From NCBI GenBank assembly GCA_002710265.1, contig PAJW01000012.1, forward strand, positions 4,479 to 12,121: 7,643 nucleotides of DNA. The letters are read 5' to 3'. The stretch is from Gammaproteobacteria bacterium. Lineage in GTDB: Bacteria > Pseudomonadota > Gammaproteobacteria > Magnimaribacterales > D2472. Both the position numbers and the translations under genes were made by a program. The first letter of the stretch is position 1. Every line of letters starts with the position of its first letter. Of the stretch, positions 1-5,392 are shown piece after piece. Under the pieces are notes generated by a model that was not told the DNA's origin, ran no database searches, and was given only the letters and a program-made list of their open reading frames with translations.

Positions 1-146
1 CATTGATTAATTTTTTGAAGTGCTTCTTTATACGCGTCTTCATTTGACTGGAGTCTAAGAGTAATAAGAATAGAGCACTTAGTATCAAAATCTGCAGTAA
101 GAGGAACAGAAATCAATATAGTAAATAATGCTATTAACAATTTCAT
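1..146 (-). CDS. N-terminus of an exported protein of unknown function (partial, runs off left edge)
   Basis: Reading the minus strand from the ATG at 146-144 gives an open frame of 48 codons that continues past base 1. The first 18 residues, MKLLIALFTILISVPLTA, form a textbook signal peptide: a Lys, a hydrophobic core, and a small-residue ending before the mature start at Asp19. The mature part visible begins DFDTKCSI and continues as a polar, helix-like stretch. Only the N-terminus is present, so no family can be assigned. A periplasmic or secreted location is inferred from the signal peptide. On this strand a TATACT hexamer (158-153) sits exactly 6 bases before the ATG, and there is no Shine-Dalgarno, so the mRNA may be leaderless. 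The gene diverges from the GGT-like gene, with 43 bases between the two ATGs. The signal peptide and undisrupted frame make a real gene likely. Confidence 0.72.
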   Translation of the reverse strand, partial: MKLLIALFTILISVPLTADFDTKCSILITLRLQSNEDAYKEALQKINQ

Positions 147-152
147 GTTTAA

Positions 153-158
153 AGTATA
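153..158 (-). promoter_or_regulatory. -10-like hexamer TATACT for the minus-strand exported gene
   Basis: TATACT (minus strand, 158 to 153) differs from TATAAT at one base and lies 6 bases before the ATG at 146. A transcript initiated from it would begin at or next to the start codon. No convincing -35 box is seen at 16-18 bases. Confidence 0.4.
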
Positions 159-176
159 TATTATTATTGAAATTCA

Positions 177-182
177 TATATT
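177..182 (+). promoter_or_regulatory. -10-like hexamer TATATT for the GGT-like gene
   Basis: TATATT ends 7 bases before the preferred ATG at 190. There is no purine-rich ribosome binding site in between. The region is AT-rich and no clear -35 is visible, so this rests mainly on the repeated spacing seen at other starts in the window. Confidence 0.3.
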
Positions 183-189
183 ACTTATC

Positions 190-1869
190 ATGAAACAAAT
201 ACAGTTATTCTTTTTAATAGTTACTATATTAAATGTTAATGCTTATGACAGAATTACTGGGCTTGATTTTGCAACACGATCTGAAGTCATAGCGGTAAAC
301 GGAATGGCAGCTACAAGCCATCCTTTGGCAACACAAACTGCTATTGGCATCCTTAAAAATGGTGGTAATGCAATAGATGCAGCCATAGCTGCAAACGCAG
401 TATTAGGTTTAGTTGAGCCTACTGGATGTGGTATTGGAGGAGATCTTTTTGCAATTGTTTGGAACGCTAATGAAAAAAAACTATATGGTCTTAACTCTTC
501 GGGCCCAGCTCCAATTGAAATATCAATTGAAAAATTAAATAAAATTGGAATTGATAAGATACCAGCGTATGGACCACTTCCAGTTACTGTTCCAGGTGCT
601 GTTGCTGGATGGACTTCTCTTCATAAAAAATTTGGAACTTTAGATTTCGAATACTTATTTAATGATGCTATAGATTATGCTGAAAATGGTTTTCCTGTTT
701 CTGAGTTAGTTGCTTATTATTTAAGACGATCATCTGAAATCTTTTCTTCTTATCCAAACTTTAAAAATATATGGATGCCAAATGGTAATACACCAGAAAA
801 GGCAGCTATATTCAAGAATTCATTATTAGCACAAAATTATAGGGATATTGCGAAATCATATGGGCAGGAATTCTATAATGGAAAAATAGCCAATGATATC
901 GTCAAGGCAGTAAATGAAAAGGGAGGATACTTTTCAAAAACTGACTTAAGTTCATTTTCACCAGAATGGATTACACCAGTATCAACAAATTATAGGGGAT
1001 TAGATGTATGGGAGCTTCCACCAAACGGACAAGGAATTGCAGCTCTTCAAATATTAAATATTCTTGAAAATTACAATATCCAGAAGATGGGTTTCGGCAG
1101 TGCTGAATATATACACCTTTTTACTGAAGCAAAAAAAATTGCATTTGAAGATCGTGCAAAATATTATGCAGATACACAATTTTCAGATATTCCTGTTGAG
1201 CGGCTAATATCAAAAGAATACGCTGTAGAGAGATCTAAATTGATTAACTTTAAAAAAGCAGCAAAGGTTTTTAATCCAGGAAATATTGAAAATGGCGATA
1301 CTATTTACTTAACTGTTGCTGATAAGTATGGAAATATGATTTCCTTAATCCAAAGTAACTACAGAGGTATGGGCTCAGGAATTATTCCAGATAATTCAGG
1401 ATTCATGCTACAAGATAGAGGGGAAATGTTTAGTATGGATAAAAACCATAGAAATGCTCTTGAGGGAGGAAAAAGACCGTTTCATACAATCATACCAGCA
1501 TTTGTTACTAAAGAAGGTAAGCCTTATATTAGCTTTGGTCTTATGGGGGGAGCTATGCAACCGCAGGGCCATGCTCAGATTATTATCAATCTAGTTGATT
1601 TTAAAATGAATTTGCAAGAGGCGGGTGATGCTCCTAGGATAAGGCATGCTGGTTCATCTCAACCCACAGGTGAAATTATGAATGACGGTGGTTATTTAAG
1701 CTTAGAAAAAAAAATATCAGAGGAAGAAATAAAAAAATTAAAAGAACTTGGTCATAAATTTCAATATGATTTAGGAGGTTTTGGTGGTTATCAAGCAATA
1801 ATGTTAAAAGACGGTGTTTACTTGGGAGCTTCAGAAAGCAGAAAAGATGGACATGCTTCAGGATATTAA
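190..1869 (+). CDS. Exported gamma-glutamyltransferase-family Ntn hydrolase
   Basis: This 559-residue protein belongs to the gamma-glutamyltransferase (GGT) family: periplasmic, self-cleaving N-terminal nucleophile enzymes that hydrolyse or transfer gamma-glutamyl groups, for example from glutathione. The start at 190 is chosen because it gives a clean signal peptide (MKQIQLFFLIVTILNVNA, then Tyr19). The upstream in-frame ATG at 145 would put 15 extra residues in front and overlap the divergent gene's start codon. Seen: the large-subunit signature around residues 59-90 (GGNAIDAAIAAN, then EPTGCGIGGD), a GD-Thr371-IYLTVAD motif where Thr371 should be the autocleavage site and nucleophile, and GMGSG at 393-397. 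MGGAMQPQGHAQ lies at 452-463, and the C-terminus is SRKDGHASGY. The GDT-YL, QPQGHAQ and RKDGHA wording resembles the YwrD-like branch rather than classical E. coli Ggt, so the natural substrate may not be glutathione. The length is normal for the family. It is probably in one unit with the aminotransferase 31 bases downstream. Confidence 0.93.
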   Translation: MKQIQLFFLIVTILNVNAYDRITGLDFATRSEVIAVNGMAATSHPLATQTAIGILKNGGNAIDAAIAANAVLGLVEPTGCGIGGDLFAIVWNANEKKLYGLNSSGPAPIEISIEKLNKIGIDKIPAYGPLPVTVPGAVAGWTSLHKKFGTLDFEYLFNDAIDYAENGFPVSELVAYYLRRSSEIFSSYPNFKNIWMPNGNTPEKAAIFKNSLLAQNYRDIAKSYGQEFYNGKIANDIVKAVNEKGGYFSKTDLSSFSPEWITPVSTNYRGLDVWELPPNGQGIAALQILNILENYNIQKMGFGSAEYIHLFTEAKKIAFEDRAKYYADTQFSDIPVERLISKEYAVERSKLINFKKAAKVFNPGNIENGDTIYLTVADKYGNMISLIQSNYRGMGSGIIPDNSGFMLQDRGEMFSMDKNHRNALEGGKRPFHTIIPAFVTKEGKPYISFGLMGGAMQPQGHAQIIINLVDFKMNLQEAGDAPRIRHAGSSQPTGEIMNDGGYLSLEKKISEEEIKKLKELGHKFQYDLGGFGGYQAIMLKDGVYLGASESRKDGHASGY

Positions 1870-1888
1870 ATATATTAAAATTATTTAG

Positions 1889-1894
1889 TAAAAT
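1889..1894 (+). promoter_or_regulatory. -10-like hexamer TAAAAT before the aminotransferase
   Basis: TAAAAT ends exactly 6 bases before the ATG at 1901, with TTAAAT (1866-1871) at a 17-base spacing as a weak -35. The 31-base gap is almost pure A/T, so chance occurrence is plausible. If real, the aminotransferase has its own leaderless promoter in addition to read-through from the gene upstream. Confidence 0.3.
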
Positions 1895-1900
1895 AAAATT

Positions 1901-3016
1901 ATGAATAGTAAATCTTTTAATCCGCCAACAAGAATTTTAATGGGACCTGGTCCATCAGATGTTAGCACCCGAGTTCTTGAAGCAATGGCAAGGCCAACAA
2001 TTGGCCATCTCGACCCTGTATTCATATCAATGATGGATGAAATTAAACAATTATTACAATATGCTTTTCAAACGACCAATGAATTAACATTTGCTGTATC
2101 TGCACCAGGTATGGCTGGTATGGAATGCTGTTTTGCAAACCTGGTAGAAGAAGGGGATAAAGTTATTATTTGTAAAAATGGTTTTTTTGGTGAAAGAATG
2201 AAAGAAAATGTTGAGAGATTTGGTGGAATTCCAATTATGGTTGATGATGAATGGGGCAAAAAGGTTGATCTGAACAAAGCTGAAGAAGCTCTTAAGAATA
2301 ATCCTGATGCAAAAGTTTTAGCTTTTGTTCACGCTGAAACTTCAACAGGTGCTTTATCCGATCCTGAGTCTCTAACAAAATTAGCTCATGAATATGATTG
2401 CTTATCAATCGTAGACACAGTTACTGGTTTAGCCGGAGTTCCGCTTAAAGTTGATGAGTGGAATATTGATGCAATCTACTCAGGAACACAGAAATGTTTA
2501 TCTGCATCTCCAGGGCTATCACCAATAAGTTTCAGTAAAGCAGCTCAAGAGAAAATTAAAAACAGATCTTCAAAAGTCAAAAGCTGGTTTTTAGATTTAA
2601 ATTTAATCATGTCATATTGGGAAGGTGAAGGTGGAAGGTCATATCATCATACCGCACCAATAAATGCTCTATATGGACTTCATGAAGCTTTATTAATTTT
2701 AAAAGAGATTGGTATAGAAAATTCATGGAATAAACATATGGAAAATCATCTAATGTTAAGAGAAGGTCTCGAATCTCTGGGAATATCTTACCTTGTTGAT
2801 AAGGAAGATCGATTACCTCAATTAAATTCAATATTTATACCAGATGGTGTTGATGATCTTGCTTCAAGACAGAAATTATTAAATGATTTTAATTTAGAAA
2901 TTGGAGCTGGCTTAGGCGTTTTGGCTGGGAAAATATGGAGAATTGGGCTAATGGGATCATCAAGTACTAAATCGAATATAAATCATTGCTTAGAATCTAT
3001 ACGAAAAGTAATTTAA
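1901..3016 (+). CDS. Class V aminotransferase, alanine/serine-glyoxylate type
   Basis: The 371-residue protein is a PLP-dependent class V (small subunit) aminotransferase that closely follows the alanine-glyoxylate/serine-glyoxylate aminotransferase pattern, including human AGXT. Seen: LMGPGPSDV at residues 13-21, the cofactor-contacting AETSTG (145-150) and VDTVTGLAG (171-179, with Asp172 pairing the pyridine nitrogen), and SGTQKCLSASPG (194-205) with Lys198 as the Schiff-base lysine. YHHTAPINALYGLHEAL (248-264) and WRIGLMG (346-352) follow, with Arg347 expected to bind the substrate carboxylate. Length and domain order are normal. The likely reaction is amino transfer from serine or alanine to glyoxylate in the cytoplasm. 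PhnW (2-aminoethylphosphonate transaminase) is a sister family, but the YHHT and RIGLMG blocks match AGXT better. There is no Shine-Dalgarno before the ATG. The gene ends in a 4-base overlap with the convergent gene. Confidence 0.92.
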   Translation: MNSKSFNPPTRILMGPGPSDVSTRVLEAMARPTIGHLDPVFISMMDEIKQLLQYAFQTTNELTFAVSAPGMAGMECCFANLVEEGDKVIICKNGFFGERMKENVERFGGIPIMVDDEWGKKVDLNKAEEALKNNPDAKVLAFVHAETSTGALSDPESLTKLAHEYDCLSIVDTVTGLAGVPLKVDEWNIDAIYSGTQKCLSASPGLSPISFSKAAQEKIKNRSSKVKSWFLDLNLIMSYWEGEGGRSYHHTAPINALYGLHEALLILKEIGIENSWNKHMENHLMLREGLESLGISYLVDKEDRLPQLNSIFIPDGVDDLASRQKLLNDFNLEIGAGLGVLAGKIWRIGLMGSSSTKSNINHCLESIRKVI

Positions 3017-3747
3017 TTAATTTCTATAGCATCTCCACCGTTAGCGTGTACATTTATTTCAGATGAGATTTTATCAATTTCCATTTTTTTGGTTAGTAAA
3101 AATTTACCAATAAAACCTTTTGTATCATCAGGATTATTGCCAGTTATAAAAAGATTTTCTGATTCAAGCATCTTACAAGCCTTTAATGCATTTTTTGTTC
3201 CCATCCCCAAGGTAATTAAACCAAATAACTTAACTTGATCAGCGGTAAGTATTGAAACGTCAGCTTTAATTTGATTCTTATGCAAGTATTTAAAATTAAC
3301 TATATGCCCCTCATGAAAAATTCTTTTATTATTAGATTCAAATAATATTGAGAATGTAGAACTGTAGTATGGGTAACTTGTAGGCAAAGCTGATACATTC
3401 ATATGACAAATCTCAGTTCCTAACTCGCTCAGTATATGAATTGGATTTGATAAAAATTTCTTTTTAAGAACTCTTGAGACCATATTTGAAGTGTAAATTG
3501 GGGTATCTTTTGAAAAATATTTTATGGATTCTATGTTTAGATGATCTTCAAATGGTGCGGTTATTATTATTGCCTTTATTTTTTCAATTTGATTTTGTTT
3601 TAGGTATGTTCGAGTCTTCTTTGTTCTCTGTATAAAAAAAGAATTCTTAGTATTTAATTTTTTTGTTAACCACGGATCAATGATTATTGATTCATTGTTT
3701 TTTTCGATATACCAGGTTTGATAATTATCAGCTTTTATCAATTTCAT
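3013..3747 (-). CDS. Metallo-beta-lactamase-fold protein with degenerate metal motif
   Basis: The 244-residue protein looks like a divergent metallo-beta-lactamase (MBL) fold member. The N-terminus has the usual opening strands: MKLIKADNYQTWYIEKNN, then SIIIDPWL at residues 20-27. Where active MBL hydrolases have THxHxDH, this one has TAPFEDH (63-69): Asp68 and His69 remain, and the first two histidines are Ala and Phe. Further possible ligands are His145 and His148 (FHEGH). The DPWL motif plus a damaged HxHxDH is reminiscent of a plant/cyanobacterial MBL-like group in which this motif reads roughly SQGLxDH. That comparison is from memory. The start at 3747 is preferred over an ATG 17 codons upstream because the domain begins there and a TATATT lies 6 bases before it. 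No signal peptide, so cytoplasmic. Function unknown: either mononuclear or non-catalytic. Confidence 0.78.
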   Translation of the reverse strand: MKLIKADNYQTWYIEKNNESIIIDPWLTKKLNTKNSFFIQRTKKTRTYLKQNQIEKIKAIIITAPFEDHLNIESIKYFSKDTPIYTSNMVSRVLKKKFLSNPIHILSELGTEICHMNVSALPTSYPYYSSTFSILFESNNKRIFHEGHIVNFKYLHKNQIKADVSILTADQVKLFGLITLGMGTKNALKACKMLESENLFITGNNPDDTKGFIGKFLLTKKMEIDKISSEINVHANGGDAIEIN

Positions 3748-3753
3748 AAATAA

Positions 3754-3759
3754 AATATA
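3754..3759 (-). promoter_or_regulatory. -10-like hexamer TATATT for the MBL-fold gene
   Basis: On the minus strand TATATT (3759 to 3754) ends exactly 6 bases before the ATG at 3747. There is no ribosome binding site between them. A weak -35 candidate, TTCAAT (3781 to 3776), is 16 bases further upstream. The position supports the shorter start of this gene and a leaderless transcript. Confidence 0.4.
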
Positions 3760-3790
3760 AACTAATTGTGGCAAAATTGAACTATAAAAC

Positions 3791-3794
3791 GGAG
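3791..3794 (+). promoter_or_regulatory. Shine-Dalgarno GGAG deciding the start at 3801
   Basis: GGAG ends 6 bases before the ATG at 3801, a good ribosome binding site spacing and the clearest such site in the window. It favours this start over the in-frame ATG at 3768, which has no such site and would place 11 polar residues before the signal peptide. Confidence 0.65.
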
Positions 3795-3800
3795 ACAATA

Positions 3801-4208
3801 ATGCAATTATTCAAAATATTAACAACTACTTTTATCACAATTTTTTCTTTAAACTCTTTTTCGCAAAATGTAAGTATGTCTACTTTTCCTGCCGAAATTT
3901 GGTACTGTGAAATCAATGAAGGTTTTACAATGGACGATGTAAGAGAAGTTTCCATGGGTGTTAAAAAGTTTTCTGAAGAAAATGGAATGAAAGGAACACA
4001 GTACTTAACGACAACTTTTATGGGCTCTATGAATCCAAAAGGATTTGAACTGATGACAGCATGGCCAAGCTTTGAAGTTATGGGTAAAGGCTTTGATGAT
4101 TTTTTTACAACTGGAGCTGGCAACGAAGTCTTTGCACGATGGGGTGAAGTTACTTCATGTGACAAGAGGGAATTAGTTACAATCGAAAGAACTTGGAGTA
4201 TAAGATAG
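3801..4208 (+). CDS. Small exported protein of unknown function
   Basis: This gene encodes 135 residues with a signal peptide (MQLFKILTTTFITIFSLNSFSQ, cleavage near residue 22). The mature domain of about 110 residues starts at the AEIWYCEINEG segment. Two cysteines, Cys36 and Cys120, sit near the two ends of the mature domain and could form a disulfide in the periplasm. The alternation of strands and helices, with an ELMTAWPSFEVMGKGFDDFF block at 83-102, is what small ferredoxin-like or dimeric alpha-beta barrel domains look like. I recall similar exported proteins of unknown role in marine gammaproteobacteria, but I cannot name the family. It is transcribed divergently from the MBL-fold gene, with 53 bases between the ATGs, and is followed by a palindrome and the tRNA promoter, so it is probably monocistronic. 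Confidence 0.82.
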   Translation: MQLFKILTTTFITIFSLNSFSQNVSMSTFPAEIWYCEINEGFTMDDVREVSMGVKKFSEENGMKGTQYLTTTFMGSMNPKGFELMTAWPSFEVMGKGFDDFFTTGAGNEVFARWGEVTSCDKRELVTIERTWSIR

Positions 4209-4210
4209 AG

Positions 4211-4232
4211 ATAATTCTTAGTTAAGCATTAT
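4211..4232. repeat. 22-base imperfect palindrome after the small exported gene
   Basis: ATAATtCTTA, then GT, then TAAGcATTAT: the arms pair along 10 positions with one mismatch (T4216 opposite C4227). It begins 2 bases after the stop at 4208. A stem this AT-rich would be weak, and no strong T-run follows, so it is a poor intrinsic terminator. It abuts the -35 of the tRNA promoter and could equally be a protein-binding site. Confidence 0.4.
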
Positions 4233-4233
4233 A

Positions 4234-4261
4234 TTGATAACTTTTAAAAACGCTTTAAAAT
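4234..4261 (+). promoter_or_regulatory. Promoter for tRNA-Ser (TTGATA - 16 - TAAAAT)
   Basis: TTGATA (4234-4239) and TAAAAT (4256-4261) are each close to the sigma-70 consensus and are separated by 16 bases. Transcription would begin near 4268, about 8 bases before the mature tRNA. The -10 is followed by a GC-rich GCGC (4263-4266), unusual in this AT-rich window. GC-rich discriminators are typical of stringently controlled stable-RNA promoters; stringent control here is inferred. Confidence 0.6.
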
Positions 4262-4275
4262 AGCGCTTTACAATA

Positions 4276-4367
4276 GGAGGGATGGCAGAGTCTGGTTTAT
4301 TGTAGCGGTCTTGAAAACCGTCGTGCCTTCATCGGCACCGTGGGTTCGAATCCCACTCCCTCCGCCA
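4276..4367 (+). tRNA. tRNA-Ser, anticodon UGA
   Basis: This is a 92-base type II tRNA. The acceptor stem GGAGGGA (4276-4282) pairs perfectly with TCCCTCC (4357-4363), followed by discriminator G and an encoded CCA (4365-4367). The anticodon loop CTTGAAA reads TGA, for serine TCA codons, with A37. A long variable arm (TGCC, a 6-base loop, GGCA) is the hallmark of tRNA-Ser. The T arm is GTGGG-TTCGAAT-CCCAC (4340-4356). No anomaly is seen in the cloverleaf. The next gene starts 7 bases after the CCA, so the tRNA is very likely the 5' part of a tRNA-mRNA precursor. Confidence 0.97.
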
Positions 4368-4374
4368 TAAATAT

Positions 4375-4791
4375 ATGAATAAAGATTTCAAAAACATTTT
4401 TAAAGAAATACCAGATTTTTTAGCTATCCTTGGATTCCAAGATGCTTATTTAAATGATGAAAATAATGAATGGATCATAGAGTTCATACCAAGCAAAGAC
4501 TTGACTCACTCAAATGGGACTATTGTTCAAGGCGGTTTTGTTTCAGGCATGATTGATGCATCAATGTCTCAGCTAATAATGTTTTTATCTGAGGGTAAAG
4601 CTCTTCCTTTAACGCTAGACTTAGATATTAAATTTCTGAAATCATGTGTTCCAAATATAAAAACTATTGCATCAAGCAAGATAGTTAGAAAAGGTAAATC
4701 AATAATATTTACAAGTGGTGAGCTATATCAGAATAACGAACTTATAGCTGTAGGAAGTGCCACTAATAAAATAATTAATATTAATCCTTAA
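4375..4791 (+). CDS. PaaI-like hotdog thioesterase
   Basis: The 138-residue single hotdog domain has the size and layout of PaaI/YbgC-type acyl-CoA thioesterases, which hydrolyse acyl- or aryl-CoA in the cytoplasm as dimers or tetramers. Seen: a lead-in strand ending at Asn47-Gly48, TIVQGGFVSGMIDASMSQ at residues 49-66 (the central hot-dog helix, with Asp61 as a likely active-site acid), and DLDIKFLKS (82-90). KIVRKGKSIIFTSGELYQNN (102-121) and a final AVGSAT strand follow. Classical members have HGG where this has Gln52-Gly-Gly, a variant I recall from other hotdog proteins. The start is firm: there is no upstream in-frame ATG, and the tRNA ends 7 bases before. There is no Shine-Dalgarno and no TAnnnT at 6-7 bases, so expression probably depends on the tRNA promoter. 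The substrate is unknown. Confidence 0.85.
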   Translation: MNKDFKNIFKEIPDFLAILGFQDAYLNDENNEWIIEFIPSKDLTHSNGTIVQGGFVSGMIDASMSQLIMFLSEGKALPLTLDLDIKFLKSCVPNIKTIASSKIVRKGKSIIFTSGELYQNNELIAVGSATNKIININP

Positions 4792-4807
4792 AAATTATTT
4801 TTTAAGA

Positions 4808-4813
4808 TATAAT
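4808..4813 (+). promoter_or_regulatory. Consensus -10 hexamer TATAAT before the HD-domain gene
   Basis: A perfect TATAAT ends 6 bases before the ATG at 4820, with only TTTTAT between. Initiation at the usual distance would fall on the A of the ATG. The -35 region (about 4784-4791) is poor. It suggests the HD-domain gene and those behind it have their own leaderless promoter, separate from the tRNA unit. Confidence 0.45.
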
Positions 4814-4819
4814 TTTTAT

Positions 4820-5392
4820 ATGTCTGAACAAAGGGCCAAATTTACTCAGATGAAAGATGGAGATGCTGAAGATTACTCCATCATAGCTGCTAGTAATGCC
4901 AAAGATTATAATCATTTAGCTGATAAAGTTTTAACGCATTTAAAAATGCTGGAAAACGATTTTGGTGGCTTTCAAGTTGACAGGCTAACTCATTCGCTTC
5001 AAACAGCAACTAGAGCTTATAGAGATGGCAGAGATGATGAATATGTTGTTTGCGCTTTGATTCATGATATTGGAGATAATTTAGCTCCTGCTAATCATGC
5101 TGAATTTGCAGCTACGATTCTCCAACCATTTGTGTCTGAAGAAAATTATTGGATAGTAAAACATCATGGAATATTTCAAGGATATTATTTTTTTGAATTT
5201 TTAGGATTAGATAAAAATATGAGAGATAAATATATCAATAATCCATATTTTGAAAGTTGCAGAGAGTTTTGTGAAAAATATGATCAAAATAGCTTTGATC
5301 CAGATTATGATACATTAGAATTAGATTTCTTTATTCCAATGGTTAAAGAGTTGTTTAAAAAGCCCAAAAGGTCTATATACCTGCAATCATAA
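4820..5392 (+). CDS. HD-domain metalloprotein, PhnZ/TmpB-like
   Basis: This 190-residue HD-superfamily protein resembles the single-domain PhnZ/TmpB group, mixed-valent diiron oxygenases that cleave phosphonates, rather than ordinary HD phosphohydrolases. Candidate metal ligands are His58 (RLTHSLQTAT), His82-Asp83 (ALIHDIGD), His93, His115/His116 (VKHHG) and Asp155 (FCEKYDQNSFD). The 24-residue gap from the first His to the HD pair equals the one I recall for PhnZ (H34 to H58). PhnZ also has a Tyr and Glu that gate the substrate, 10 and 7 residues before the first His; here both positions are Phe (48 and 51), so a phosphonate substrate is doubtful. Soluble and cytoplasmic. It is followed with zero spacing (TAAATG) by the DUF3089 gene, so the two are almost certainly co-translated. 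Alternatives are an HD hydrolase or another oxygenase of the myo-inositol oxygenase type. Confidence 0.82.
   Translation: MSEQRAKFTQMKDGDAEDYSIIAASNAKDYNHLADKVLTHLKMLENDFGGFQVDRLTHSLQTATRAYRDGRDDEYVVCALIHDIGDNLAPANHAEFAATILQPFVSEENYWIVKHHGIFQGYYFFEFLGLDKNMRDKYINNPYFESCREFCEKYDQNSFDPDYDTLELDFFIPMVKELFKKPKRSIYLQS

Noticed and set aside
145..189. Upstream ATG at 145 as the start of the GGT-like gene
   Set aside because: It would add 15 residues in front of a good signal peptide and overlap the divergent gene's start codon. The ATG at 190 gives a normal signal peptide and a -10-like box at 7 bases.
2068..2831. Minus-strand open frames of 69 and 74 codons inside the aminotransferase gene
   Set aside because: They lie wholly within a strongly supported gene and have no recognisable domain or signal.
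3748..3798. Longer start (ATG at 3798, minus strand) for the MBL-fold gene
   Set aside because: The extra 17 residues do not look like part of the domain and would overlap the divergent gene's ribosome binding site region. The shorter start has TATATT at 6 bases.
3768..3800. Longer start (ATG at 3768) for the small exported protein
   Set aside because: It would bury the signal peptide behind 11 polar residues. GGAG lies at the right spacing for 3801 instead.
4276..4367. tRNA gene as an integration site of a mobile element
   Set aside because: No integrase, no direct repeat of the tRNA 3' end and no change in base composition are seen downstream.
4281..5033. Shared 10-mer GATGGCAGAG in the tRNA (4281-4290) and the HD gene (5024-5033)
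   Set aside because: The flanks are unrelated, and the second copy simply encodes part of the HD protein; a chance match.
1901..5392. Phosphonate-degradation module from the aminotransferase plus HD protein
   Set aside because: The aminotransferase motifs fit the alanine/serine-glyoxylate type better than PhnW. The HD protein lacks the PhnZ Tyr/Glu pair, no PhyH-type partner is present, and the two genes are in separate transcription units.
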